A stretch of 64,000 nt of DNA from contig JASJOG010000522.1 in assembly GCA_030142905.1 (NCBI GenBank), positions 62,001-126,000 on the forward strand. Reading direction: 5' to 3'. The stretch is from Heliopora coerulea. Its lineage: Eukaryota; Cnidaria; Anthozoa; Scleralcyonacea; Helioporidae. The notes beneath the pieces are model-generated. The model was not told the DNA's origin, made no database searches, and worked only from the letters and a program-made list of their open reading frames with translations. Shown piece after piece: positions 25,493-36,296 of the stretch. Numbering within the stretch: the first letter of the stretch is position 1; every line of letters begins with the position of its first letter. The position numbers and the translations under genes are program-made.

Positions 25493-28292
25493 TGATCAAT
25501 CATCGTTCAGATTATCCGTTAGTTTTGAACATAAGTGCTAACAATATTTAATCATCTTTTATTTATTTTATTTAATCACCTTTTAAAACGGTAGATTTTT
25601 CAACCGCAATGTAGAAAAATGTAATAAACTAACAATGGTTGTTTTTCACGAGGCCGTGTGTAACTGTAATAAAACGTTAAAAATCCATAAAAATGTAGGT
25701 CAGAAACCCACACATTGAATACTACTTAAACAATTTCCCGTCGCAATATGAATTTGCACACATTATAAAATAAGTAAGATACTACTTGTTAAAATTAATA
25801 AAAATACTATTATTTAATCTATTATTTAAAACTGTACTTTTGTATTCAGCTGGTTAGTTATTCCAGACTTTGGCATCTTCATAAAGTAAAAGCTCTTTTC
25901 ATTGCATTTGTTTTTGGCTGTGACAGAGTCAGCGTAAGGTTGCTATTTCTTAGGATGCAATTTTTGTTGTTCGACAGTTTCAACATATTGCAACTATTTT
26001 CTGGACATTCCTTTCTTAGGGCCTTTCTTTTGATATTTAACACACTGAGTGTTCTCCGCAAGAATTTCAGGTCAGCACGATTTCGAATGTGTTACAACAA
26101 ATGTTATTATGGTCACAATTTCGGGAGAGATCCTGTTCTTTTTGGGATATCTTTGACAAATTTAAAATTTCGTGACTGGTGCTAACCCTAACTGGAGAAT
26201 CTCAGTGCGCAAAACGAATGTTGCAGTTGAAACCTACGGTAAGCTATCATCACATTCCGGAAATGTATTCAATAAGACAGGTTATTATGGAATATCCTAG
26301 AATAGATGAGGTGCGAGCTTACTGTAGCTTGCAATTGGCGGTTAACGTCGTTATCTTGCGTTAAAACAATGCGTGACAACAATGCGTGCCGTACTCTGGT
26401 GCAAGTTCAACATATGTGCGACCTTAGCGGAGGCCACTATAAGTCGGTATTCTTTAATCGGGTCTCTGCGTGGAAAGGAAATCGAAATGTCGAAAGTTCA
26501 ATCCGGAAACATTTAACGGAAAATTATTCTTTGACGCCAGTGAGCTATGGCTGCTTGTTTGTTTCAAGATTTCGTGTTGGGAAAACTAACCAAAAGACTT
26601 GGCTAAGTTATTCACCAATATGATTGTCATAAGCCAGGAATAAAAAAGTTCGTTTGAGGTGGTGAACAAATTAACATTTATTTACATCCAAACTACGCAT
26701 AATTGGAATATAAATTGGGAAAAGAATACAGCATGTTAAACTGAAACAGGATGAAGACAGACGAACGTTTCAAGAAGAAGCCTTGCGTAAGAATCTGACA
26801 GCTTGACGACAAAAAAATGTCTCCACAACCGTTTTACTGATTACCATTTAATCAGCGGAGTTAACTTGTTACTGTACACAGCTTGTGGGCAAAAAAAATA
26901 AACGAAATTTAAAGTAAGGTATGTCAAAAACAAAGTTTCCGAGAACTTCGCAAGCAGCATGACGACAGAAATCCACTATTACTTGCAACGCTTGACCAGG
27001 GAGATGTCCTGTATATACAATAAATCACACAAGTTCGCAAATATTTCGCATGCATACATCGTGTCGAAGATAGCGGAGACCGTCCATACCGGCGGGATTA
27101 ATAATAAAAACAACAGTTAGTTTGATAATAATAAACCCAACAGTGATTCCCTCTGAAATCTCTTAAAAAAATATTTTCTGGATTTATCGTCGAGTGGAAA
27201 TGAGGAGACGAAATAGATTAGCAGGCCAATGTTGCTATTGAATGACCGTGTACTCAGAACTAGATTCCGTCTCTAAACCCCTCGACCTACCTCCTTCAGA
27301 CTTGGATAACCCACGTGAACCATTCCACCAGAGTTCGTTTGACTTGCGTTTTATGGCAGTCAGACCTCTGCCAGGCCAATCACTAGGGTTGTCAATACCT
27401 GGCCAATGTCTCCATCAAGATGTTCGGATCAATTTTATTTCGGCTACCTAATAGTCTACGGTATCCACTACTTATCTTCGCCTTGGACCTAGTATATGAA
27501 AGCTAATCAATCTGACCACGAGAGTGTCCGACATGCGGCTATCTTTTAAGATAGTTGACCCAACGTTGACGACGAGTATCGATAGTACCTGTGCTGCTAT
27601 GAGCATCAATTGAGCAGTGTTTTGCCTTTGCAGCGGAGCCACTCTGGTCTTCCCTGCTACGAGCCTTACGAAGATTTCACATTGGGCTATGACTCAAATC
27701 CACGTCGGCACTATAGACTACGTTACCAGCATCCACAAAGCAATCAATCTCGTATATTGGGTTGCCGCCAGTCACACTGTCTAGGTAACTTCGAGGCCCT
27801 TCGACACACGAAGCAACTCGTTTTAAGCTATACTACAAGTGACATATCTTAAAAAACATTAAAAAGAGCTGAATGGCCTTTTTAATTTGACTTTTCTGTT
27901 TAACTCAGAATGCCGACCTCAATTTTCCGAGATAAGCTCCTTTTCGCTACATGCGTTACACACAACGTTTCATATAAGGACTATTACGTCCTTAAATGTT
28001 TAGTTTGAAACTGATAGGAAAGATTTCTATATTAACAAAAATTCAAAGACGCTTACCAGGGACCATATTTAATAAGGTTGGAGATATTGGTCCGCTTTCG
28101 CTCCTCCTTGATATACTTCTGCCGCCAAAGTCATCTTGAATAAATTCAAAGAATTTTGTTACAATCACAGTAATTCTGTTTCCAAAGAATCTACTTCTAA
28201 AACATGTTACAATTCAAATAACGAATTCATCAACCAATTCGCCTCAATTATTATACCACATCTCTTATTGAAATCTGAAAATTTCGAAATGC
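25493..28292 (+). repeat. Array unit 9
   Basis: 2,800 bp; has CAATTTCCCG (about 25731) as in unit 6, three units away. BEL/Pao relic at about 27277-27772. Confidence 0.95.
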
Positions 28293-30875
28293 TGATCAAT
28301 CATCGTTCAGATTATCCGTTAGTTTTGAACATAAGTGCTAACAATATTTAATCATCTTTTATTTATTTTATTTAATCACCTTTTAAAACGGTAGATTTTT
28401 CAACCGCAATGTAGAAAAATGTAATAAACTAACAATGGTTGTTTTTCACGAGGCCGTGTGTAACTGTAATAAAACGTTAAAAATCCATAAAAATGTAGGT
28501 CAGAAACCCACACATTGAATACTACTTAAACTATTTCCCGTCGCAATATGAATTTGCACACATTATAAAATAAGTAAGATACTACTTGTTAAAATTAATA
28601 AAAATACTATTATTTAATCTATTATTTAAAACTGTACTTTTGTATTCAGCTGGTTAGTTATTCCAGACTTTGGCATCTTCATAAAGTAAAAGCTCTTTTC
28701 ATTGCATTTGTTTTTGGCTGTGACAGAGTCAGCGTAAGGTTGCTATTTCTTAGGATGCAATTTTTGTTGTTCGACAGTTTCAACATATTGCAACTATTTT
28801 CTGGACATTCCTTTCTTAGGGCCTTTCTTTTGATATTTAACACACTGAGTGTTCTCCGCAAGAATTTCAGGTCAGCACGATTTCGAATGTGTTACAACAA
28901 ATGTTATTATGGTCACAATTTCGGGAGAGATCCTGTTCTTTTTGGGATATCTTTGACAAATTTAAAATTTCGTGACTGGTGCTAACCCTAACTGGAGAAT
29001 CTCAGTGCGCAAAACGAATGTTGCAGTTGAAACCTACGGTAAGCTATCATCACATTCCGGAAATGTATTCAATAAGACAGGTTATTATGGAATATCCTAG
29101 AATAGATGAGGTGCGAGCTTACTGTAGCTTGCAATTGGCGGTTAACGTCGTTATCTTGCGTTAAAACAATGCGTGACAACAATGCGTGCCGTACTCTGGT
29201 GCAAGTTCAACATATGTGCGACCTTAGCGGAGGCCACTATAAGTCGGTATTCTTTAATCGGGTCTCTGCGTGGAAAGGAAATCGAAATGTCGAAAGTTCA
29301 ATCCGGAAACATTTAACGGAAAATTATTCTTTGACGCCAGTGAGCTATGGCTGCTTGTTTGTTTCAAGATTTCGTGTTGGGAAAACTAACCAAAAGACTT
29401 GGCTAAGTTATTCACCAATATGATTGTCATAAGCCAGGAATAAAAAAGTTCGTTTGAGGTGGTGAACAAATTAACATTTATTTACATCCAAACTACGCAT
29501 AATTGGAATATAAATTGGGAAAAGAATACAGCATGTTAAACTGAAACAGGATGAAGACAGACGAACGTTTCAAGAAGAAGCCTTGCGTAAGAATCTGACA
29601 GCTTGACGACAAAAAAATGTCTCCACAACCGTTTTACTGATTACCATTTAATCAGCGGAGTTAACTTGTTACTGTACACAGCTTGTGGGCAAAAAAAATA
29701 AACGAAATTTAAAGTAAGGTATGTCAAAAACAAAGTTTCCGAGAACTTCGCAAGCAGCATGACGACAGAAATCCACTATTACTTGCAACGCTTGACCAGG
29801 GAGATGTCCTGTATATACAATAAATCACACAAGTTCGCAAATATTTCGCATGCATACATCGTGTCGAAGATAGCGGAGACCGTCCATACCGGCGGGATTA
29901 ATAATAAAAACAACAGTTAGTTTGATAATAATAAACCCAACAGTGATTCCCTCTGAAATCTCTTAAAAAAATATTTTCTGGATTTATCGTCGAGTGGAAA
30001 TGAGGAGACGAAATAGATTAGCAGGCCAATGTTGCTATTGAATGACCGTGTACTCAGAACTAGATTCCGTCTCTAAACCCCTCGACCTACCTCCTTCAGA
30101 CTTGGATAACCCACGTGAACCATTCCACCAGAGTTCGTTTGACTTGCGTTTTATGGCAGTCAGACCTCTGCCAGGCCAATCACTAGGGTTGTCAATACCT
30201 GGCCAATGTCTCCATCAAGATGTTCGGATCAATTTTATTTCGGCTACCTAATAGTCTACGGTATCCACTACTTATCTTCGCCTTGGACCTAGTATATGAA
30301 AGCTAATCAATCTGACCACGAGAGTGTCCGACATGCGGCTATCTTTTAAGATAGTTGACCCAACGTTGACGACGAGTATCGATAGTACCTGTGCTGCTAT
30401 GAGCATCAATTGAGCAGTGTTTTGCCTTTGCAGCGGAGCCACTCTGGTCTTCCCTGCTACGAGCCTTACGAAGATTTCACATTGGGTTATGACTCAAATC
30501 CACGTCGGCACTATAGACTACGTTACCAGCATCCACAAAGCAATCAATCTCGTATATTGGGTTGCCGCCAGTCACACTGTCTAGGTAACTTCGAGGCCCT
30601 TAGACACACGAAGCAACTCGTTTTAAGCTATACTACAAGTTGCATATCTTAAAAAAACATTAAAAAGAGCTGAATGGCCTTTTTAAATTGACTTTTCTGT
30701 TTAACTCAGAATGCCGACCTCAATTTTCGGAGATAAAATTTCGTGCACGTAATCTCATTATCAAATAAGCTCCTTTTCGCTACATGCGTTACACACAACG
30801 TTTCATATAAGGACTATTACATCCTTAAATGTTTAGTTTGAAACTGATAGGAAAGATTTCTATATTAACAAAAAT
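28293..30875 (+). repeat. Array unit 10, truncated by the Polinton terminus
   Basis: About 91 percent of a unit. Private changes cluster after 30480 (GGGTTATGAC, TAGACACACG, AGTTGCATATC), and about 33 extra bases lie between GAGATAA and GCTCC near 30735-30767. The unit stops after ACAAAAAT at 30875, where all other units continue with TCAAAGACGC. BEL/Pao relic at about 30077-30572. Confidence 0.93.
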
Positions 30876-31310
30876 AGTTTTTATAAAAGGCCGATTTTGT
30901 CTCATTTTCATTATTCGCACATTTTCACAGTTTTCACACAAATTTCACAAAGGTTTTTACATAAACTTCAAATAAATTTCAAATTAATTTCACACAAATC
31001 AGGGCAGTTTTCACACATTTTCATACAGTTTTCACACATGGCGTCACACTTTTTGTAATTTCATCACACCCGTCAATCAAATTTGTTCACACAGGTCCAC
31101 ACTTGTCCTCACTGGTCTACACTCGATCACACTGGTTCACACTGGTTCACGCTTGTCCACACTTGTCCACACTGGTTCATAGGCACTTTTTGCGAAGGGG
31201 TCGGAGCAAGCTGTCCCGAAGGGCAGAATTCATGTCTGGCCCCAGACGCCACTTTTTCGTCACACATGAAAACAAGCACATTTTCCAACAAATTTGAAAA
31301 TTAGTTAAAA
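30876..31310. repeat. Polinton terminal region rich in TTTTCACAC motifs
   Basis: After the AGT terminus, the motif TTTTCACA(C) recurs irregularly between about 30920 and 31060 (for example CACATTTTCACAGTTTTCAC). A regular 10-bp minisatellite follows. The stretch is strongly strand-asymmetric (C and T on the plus strand) and non-coding. It is probably the terminal inverted repeat region, but the partner repeat is missing, so its inner limit cannot be fixed. The positions from 31190 to 31310 show no repeat. Confidence 0.55.
31085..31184. repeat. 10-bp minisatellite, about ten copies
   Basis: Consecutive decamers GTTCACACAG, GTCCACACTT, GTCCTCACTG, GTCTACACTC, GATCACACTG, GTTCACACTG, GTTCACGCTT, GTCCACACTT, GTCCACACTG. 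Period exactly 10 with consensus GTYCACACTG. The open frames over it are by-products of the repeat. Confidence 0.9.
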
Positions 31311-31599
31311 CTTTAGCAGCAAAGCAATTTTAAAGTGTCTCAGGGGAATTCTCCACACGTCGTTACAATTCTTAAAATTTCCTCACACGCCGTCATTAGT
31401 CTTAATGTGATAACATGTCGTCAGGGTTTTCCCCATATTCGAAACATCCCTAACAACCAGCCAAACTGAAAATACTTTTTTTGTTGACATTCAGCTTTTC
31501 AAATCACAAGGGATATCAGGCATGCCTGGATTGTCTGGAATTTACCTTCGACAAAGCATTCGCTTCGCTCAATCAAATTTATGTTTTTTTACTAATTTT

Positions 31600-34500
31600 T
31601 GAACAATAATGTCCATACGCGAGTGTGTTAATTTTATCTTCAAGTATTATTCTTTTATCATCATTTGCAATGCATTTTTAGTTATTCTCTCCGTATAAAG
31701 ATTGTTTTTTATGTCTGATTATATTCATATCTTTTTCTACAATTTTTTTCAGTGAATAGACAATTTTTATAATCTTCATGTGTTATATTATTTTTTATAA
31801 CATTTTTCTTAACACCTTTGCACTTTTTTTCCTCCTCCCCTGCACATGTTAAATTTGAATATAACTTTGCTCTTAACCCCACAAATTCCTTAATTTGTTT
31901 TCCACCACATTCATCTTTAAACATCCCAATTACTTTTTTATTCTTTCTTGTCGGTATCCCAGACTTGTGTTCTTTTGGATAATTACTAGTGTCAAACATT
32001 TTATCCACATCTGGAGAAATATCTTTATAAAAATCTTCAGTTTCAATTTCATATTCTAATGAATCTGTATCTGTGAATAATAATGTCTCTTTTTCTCCAT
32101 ATTTTTTCTTAATATAATTATAATGAAAATCAAACATCAACGTCTTACTCAAATCTAAAACACTCATTCCAGTATATGTAGGTTTATTAAATTTTATCTT
32201 AGTTTTTTTCATATGCACTGCAATTAAATTTTCTGAAAATATTGTACATTTATCATAGTTTGTTTTTGCAAATAATTTTATTGCTTTTTTCTCATTTGTA
32301 ACTAATTTTATATCAACTCTGTTTCTAATATTTTCCATAGTTTTTCCAAACACAGAATTATTCATTAATTTGAAAAAGTTTTTCTCAAATTCATTCTTTG
32401 CGTTTGTTCTCAGATTTGTATTCAACATTATATAATCTTTCATCCATTCTTTTTCATTAAACTTTATACCTCTATGAATTTTTGTTATTTTTAAACCAAG
32501 TTTTTCATATTGTTTTAAAATTTCATGATGTACCACACATTTTTCTTTATTGTTAAGATTTGGCACAAGTTTTTCCACTTTGTTAATACACAATCTTTCA
32601 GGAGCTATTGGATAATCCTCATGTAAATCATGCAATTCTTTTGGGTACTCCAAATCAACTTCCAACACACATGGAACTTTTTTCCAATTACCTTCAACAA
32701 GTTGTCACCCATTAATTAATCTTTATTCATCCATTTGAAATCATTTACAGGAAGTTTTTTACTCATTGCCCATCCATACAAATTATTAGCATCTAAATAA
32801 GGAATATATTTTGTAGGTTTATCAGGATCGTACTTTTCTCCCATATATTTATTATTTGCTTTTGCATATCTTTTACCAATCATAGACACACCTCCTCTAA
32901 TACCTTTCTCAAACATTAAAACCATGTCTGGATCTTTTAAAAGTTCCAACTTTACTTTTGTCATTTTTAACAATGCATCCCATGAAAGTCCAGGGGATGT
33001 GTAATACCACGCAGGATCTAATTTATAATTTTCCAGGCAAATTTTTCTAAAACTTTCAAAAACATCTGCGAGGATTAATACATCTGTTATCATATACAAA
33101 TCATGGTAATTTCTCACTGTCTCCATTTCGAATTCATTCCAAACATTTTTTGCGTGAGTGTATTCTTTATCTGTTATACCTTTATCATTTAATTTTGAAT
33201 AAAATTTTTCCTTCGCAGGTAATTCTGTTTCATCTATAATTTACACAAGTTGTCCATATATTCATATGGAAAAACACCCTTTTTTAACATCAACTCTCTT
33301 TTTTTACCACTACAAACTTTATTAACATTATGAAATTGATCTTTTTCTAAATTATTTGCTAGACTTTCCAAAGATATGCTCATGAATTTAAAACTATCTA
33401 TAAATCTTATTTCTCTTGTAATATTTACTTTAGCAGCTTTGCTGTTTTTACCCTTTTTACCTTCAGCTTTGCTGTTTGTATAACTATCAACTACAATGTT
33501 TTTACTAAATGAAATATATTTTTCTTCTTTCTTTGGTATACAATTAATATTACCCTCAGAAACTCCAAGATTTTTTAATAAATAGATGACTATCATATCC
33601 TTCTAAATTGTGGAAAAATACAGGTATAAAATTTGGTTTTTTCATTATTAAATTACATTTATTATGTGCAGCTCCTCTATATCTTCCAGTGAAATGATCA
33701 TGATCTCTACAATTATTAAGATCATTAAAATAACCATTAAATGGTTCTTCACAAGCATAACATACTTTTGCATTTTCAAAATCTTTTTTATTCCCTGCTG
33801 TGAATATCATTTTTGCATCTACTTTAAACTTTTCATAAATTTCTTTGAAAACTTTTTTCAATTCTTGTACAAATATCTTACCAATATCTTCATCTTCATA
33901 ATGTTTAGTATATCTCACAGCTTTTTCATATTTAATTTCATTAGTTGATTTCACTATAAAACAAAATCCAGACGGCTCATGTTTTTGAAACTGTGTTGTT
34001 TTTCTGGCCGTTTGTGCCAGTTCACCTAAAGAGTTACCTTCAGTGCAGCTGTTAACAGGTTTTAAAAAACATTCAAAATCTGCATATATTACAAATGGTA
34101 CTTTATGCATTTTTTTGATAATTTTCTAATTTAAGAATATCAGGTATTTTTTCTCCATCTGGAAATATAGTTTTTACACATTCATTTGTTGAACAATATT
34201 CTAAATGATTTTCAACAGATTTTTTAGTTTTAAATCCATTTAAGCAAAAAGTACAAAAATGCCTTTTGTGTTGATTATTATTGACTTGTGATGAAAGCAA
34301 TCTACTTGTATTTTTTACAACACAATGTTTTTTTTCCATTATTATCAGATATTAACAAAAGTTGTACTTCTTCAGAATATTTTTCTCTCGGAACTCTTAA
34401 AATTATTATTTCATCCATCTTTTCTCATGTTGGTTTATCTCTATAATTTCTTTGTTCAGTTCCAAATAATATTACTCCAATTTTATTATTTCTCTCAAAT

Positions 34501-35370
34501 TTATCAATATCATTAAATGTTGCAGGAAAATTTACTCCATCCCATTTATATTTCTCAGATTGTTTTTTCAAAAGTTTATCTATTCTCTCATTATCTTTTT
34601 CTTTCATATTTAATGCTCCTGTAATACTCCATTTAAAACATTCTTCATCATTATTCTTAATGTTTATAATTGCTTTCTTATTTTTCAAATATGCAGACAG
34701 TGGAATATATGATGATCCACCCAAAGGTTTATATTTACTTATGTATAATTCCAATTTTATAATTTTTTCAAGTCTCCACATACCCGGCTCATCTTTCCAT
34801 GTTTCCATTGAATAAATAATTTTTTTCAATCATATTTTTATATGTTTCTTCCAAGTCTGTTCCTTCGAATATTGTCTACTGTTTACTAGAAAAATGCGCT
34901 TCTTTTCTAGTTTCTTCTCCTGCTGCTTCATCTGTTTTCACCATTAAACAATACATAGACAACCTTACTTTTGATCTTTTCTCTTCTTTAATATTTTTAA
35001 AAATTATTTCTTTAACATCATCAAATAAAATTAATGGATGAAAATATCCAGGAGTATCAATTTTATATTTTTTTACCGCATTTTTAATTTTTTTATTAAG
35101 AATCAATTTAAACGCAGGTTTTCTTCTTGTGAATAAGTTTGAAACAGTTTTTTTCAACTGCTCATACCAACTTTCTTTCATTTTCTTTGGTCTTCCACGT
35201 TTTCTTGCAAATTGATCAAATACTTTTGCAAGTTTTTGTTTAATTTTGTTAGTTTTATTTCCTTTTGTATATTTCCTTTTTTCTTTTATATATTTTTTTG
35301 GTAATAATAAAGGAACGTTAATAGGTGGTACATCTTGATCTAATATATTCATATTTGTGTTTGACAACAT
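31600..35370 (-). pseudogene. PolB: Polinton family B DNA polymerase (protein-primed type), disrupted
   Basis: The start is at 35370 behind the TATA-like motif. Parts in order along the minus strand: a basic N-terminal region with an AT-hook-like KRGRPKK; an N-terminal segment (34829-34425); a Cys/His-rich CTFCLNGF piece (34339-34103); exonuclease motifs YADFECFL (about 34085) and FHNLEGYDSH (33600s); a third exonuclease motif YHDLYMITDVLILAD; palm motif A LDANNLYGWAMS (32790s); motif B NSVFGKTMENIRNR; and motif C TDTDSLEYE (about 32060). A C-terminal tail with LAYGHY ends near 31600. The enzyme would copy the element from a terminal protein. Stops or frameshifts lie near 34870, 34835, 34400, 34110, 33590, 33236, 32716 and 31711, so no full product is possible. 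Catalytic acidic residues are mostly still readable. Confidence 0.88.
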
Positions 35371-35379
35371 GTTTACTCC

Positions 35380-35391
35380 TTTATTTATATA
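35380..35391 (-). promoter_or_regulatory. TATATAAATAAA motif before PolB
   Basis: The minus-strand 12-mer ends 10 bases before the ATG at 35370. The same 12-mer precedes the two next upstream genes. It could be a virus-type promoter core, a polyadenylation signal of the gene before it (it contains AATAAA), or both. Confidence 0.45.
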
Positions 35392-35491
35392 TATATATTT
35401 TTCTTTAAATAGAATTCATCTGGCATTATACTCATATTGTAGATTTTTTAAATTTTCTTTAATTATAAATTTAAAAAATCAATTTTGTTTC

Positions 35492-35755
35492 CTAACACAC
35501 ATTGTTTACAAATTTTACAAAAAAGTTTTTTTCACATTTACAAAATTTTTTATGCGAACAGCTTTTTAAAATTCCATCGTTATTTTTAATAGAGTAGACA
35601 ATAGATCCAGGATTTTTACCAAGACTATTAGAAGCTTTATAAATACTTTTATAAGTTTTTTTTTCACCATTTTTCAAATCCATTACAAAAATGAATTTAG
35701 ATTCTCTTAATTCTCCCTTTATAAATTTTTTAACACTCTTAACTGTGTTCATCAT
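35492..35755 (-). CDS. Small Polinton protein, 87 aa, possibly NUMOD1-like
   Basis: Opens with two consecutive ATGs (35755 and 35752) five bases after the TATATAAATAAA motif; no internal stop. The centre reads SIYKASNSLGKNPGSIVYSI, which resembles the short helix-turn-helix of NUMOD1 modules found with homing endonucleases and in large DNA viruses. The C-terminus is Lys/Cys-rich (CSHKKFCKCEKNF) and may bind metal. It lies between a 28-codon acidic frame and PolB, on the same strand, 121 bp from PolB. I do not know a named function, and the NUMOD1 resemblance is by eye only. It is one of the few frames in the element that is still intact. Confidence 0.55.
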   Translation of the reverse strand: MMNTVKSVKKFIKGELRESKFIFVMDLKNGEKKTYKSIYKASNSLGKNPGSIVYSIKNNDGILKSCSHKKFCKCEKNFFVKFVNNVC

Positions 35756-35759
35756 TTCT

Positions 35760-35771
35760 TTTATTTATATA
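35760..35771 (-). promoter_or_regulatory. TATATAAATAAA motif before the 87-aa gene
   Basis: Identical 12-mer, ending 5 bases before the ATG; about 55 bases after the stop of the preceding small gene. Confidence 0.45.
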
Positions 35772-35824
35772 TTTTTTTTTCTTATATAAAAGAAATAAAA
35801 AAATCAATTTTCAAAATTCAAACA

Positions 35825-35911
35825 CTAAAAGTATCCATAATTATCATACTCATCATCAGATGATTCACCTTCACTTTCCCACCAATAAGTTTCAGGTTCA
35901 GGTTTTGACAT
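35825..35911 (-). CDS. Acidic microprotein frame, 28 aa
   Basis: ATG at 35911, TAG at 35825. The product begins MSKPEPETYWWESEG and continues with Asp/Glu/Tyr-rich sequence, giving a strongly acidic peptide with no hydrophobic segment. Support for reality comes from context: the same TATATAAATAAA motif stands 9 bases before the ATG, the strand agrees with its neighbours, and the frame fills the space between two other small genes. Size alone would not justify a call. Function unknown. Confidence 0.45.
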   Translation of the reverse strand: MSKPEPETYWWESEGESSDDEYDNYGYF

Positions 35912-35919
35912 TTTCTCTT

Positions 35920-35931
35920 TTTATTTATATA
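35920..35931 (-). promoter_or_regulatory. TATATAAATAAA motif before the acidic microprotein
   Basis: Identical 12-mer 9 bases before the ATG; it lies about 36 bases after the stop of the zinc-finger pseudogene. Confidence 0.45.
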
Positions 35932-35966
35932 AAATTTTCTTTAAAATAAAAATTAAGAACTCAATT

Positions 35967-36211
35967 TTAGCTAACTAAAAAATTTCCATGTTTTAATGAT
36001 ATATGTTTTCTAAGTTCAAAAATCTTTATTATTTGATTACAAAATTGGCAATAACAATAATTTTTTCTTTCTTCAAATATTGCTTTTTTATTTGTGATTT
36101 TCTATAAGGAAGTTTTATTCCAAATTCGCCATTTGCACAATAATCACAAATCTAGCATAAATATGTTTTATGTTTTTTACCACTTTTAAAAAGTTTATTT
36201 CTTTTTACCAT
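35967..36211 (-). pseudogene. Small C2H2-type zinc-finger protein of the Polinton, disrupted
   Basis: ATG at 36211 (MVKRNKLFKSG...), then a TAG after about 19 codons inside a Cys pair. The frame continues with CDYCANGEFG, and after a one-base shift reads CQFCNQ...HISLKHG to a TAA at 35967. The second part is a C-x2-C-x11-H-x4-H arrangement, close to a classical C2H2 finger; the first part has its own CxxC. A short DNA- or RNA-binding protein is likely. One stop and one frameshift make it a pseudogene. A weaker version of the TATA-like motif (TTTATTATGTATAAA on the plus strand) lies directly upstream. Confidence 0.5.
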
Positions 36212-36296
36212 TTTATTATGTATAAATTTTTCTTAAAAATAAAATTAAGAACTCATTTTTATTTTTTGAAATTTTAATAAATGATTTGTAACAAAT

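Larger units (their letters stand above)
895..30875 (+). repeat. Tandem array of ten ~2.8-kb units (megasatellite-like)
   Basis: The same sequence recurs head to tail with a spacing of 2,795-2,801 bp at phase points 895, 3696, 6491, 9291, 12091, 17093, 19893, 22693, 25493 and 28293. The one larger gap (5,002 bp) is explained by a 2,202-bp LINE in unit 5. The last unit is cut at 30875. Inner units are nearly identical; unit 1, unit 2 and the end of unit 10 carry the most private changes, as expected if homogenisation is weakest at array ends. Each unit holds an AT-rich stretch, a piece of a dispersed repeat, and a decayed BEL/Pao pol segment on the minus strand. Short open frames recur in every unit simply because the units are copies. 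Confidence 0.97.

Noticed and set aside
895..30875. Array as an assembly artefact
   Set aside because: Units differ by private and shared variants, one has a LINE and two differ in length, which collapsed or looped assembly would not produce. Copy number may still be wrong.
895..30875. Array as a multicopy RNA or histone gene cluster
   Set aside because: No 5S, snRNA, tRNA or histone motif was found in the unit on either strand.
31085..31184. CRISPR-like array
   Set aside because: The 10-bp period has no spacers and the context is a eukaryotic transposon end.
31083..31304. Frames of 64 and 73 codons over the 10-bp repeat
   Set aside because: Produced by the minisatellite in two phases; no start context or domain.
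33664..33948. 94-codon plus-strand frame inside the Polinton
   Set aside because: Antisense to the PolB exonuclease region; Ile/Phe-rich composition reflects the AT-rich template.
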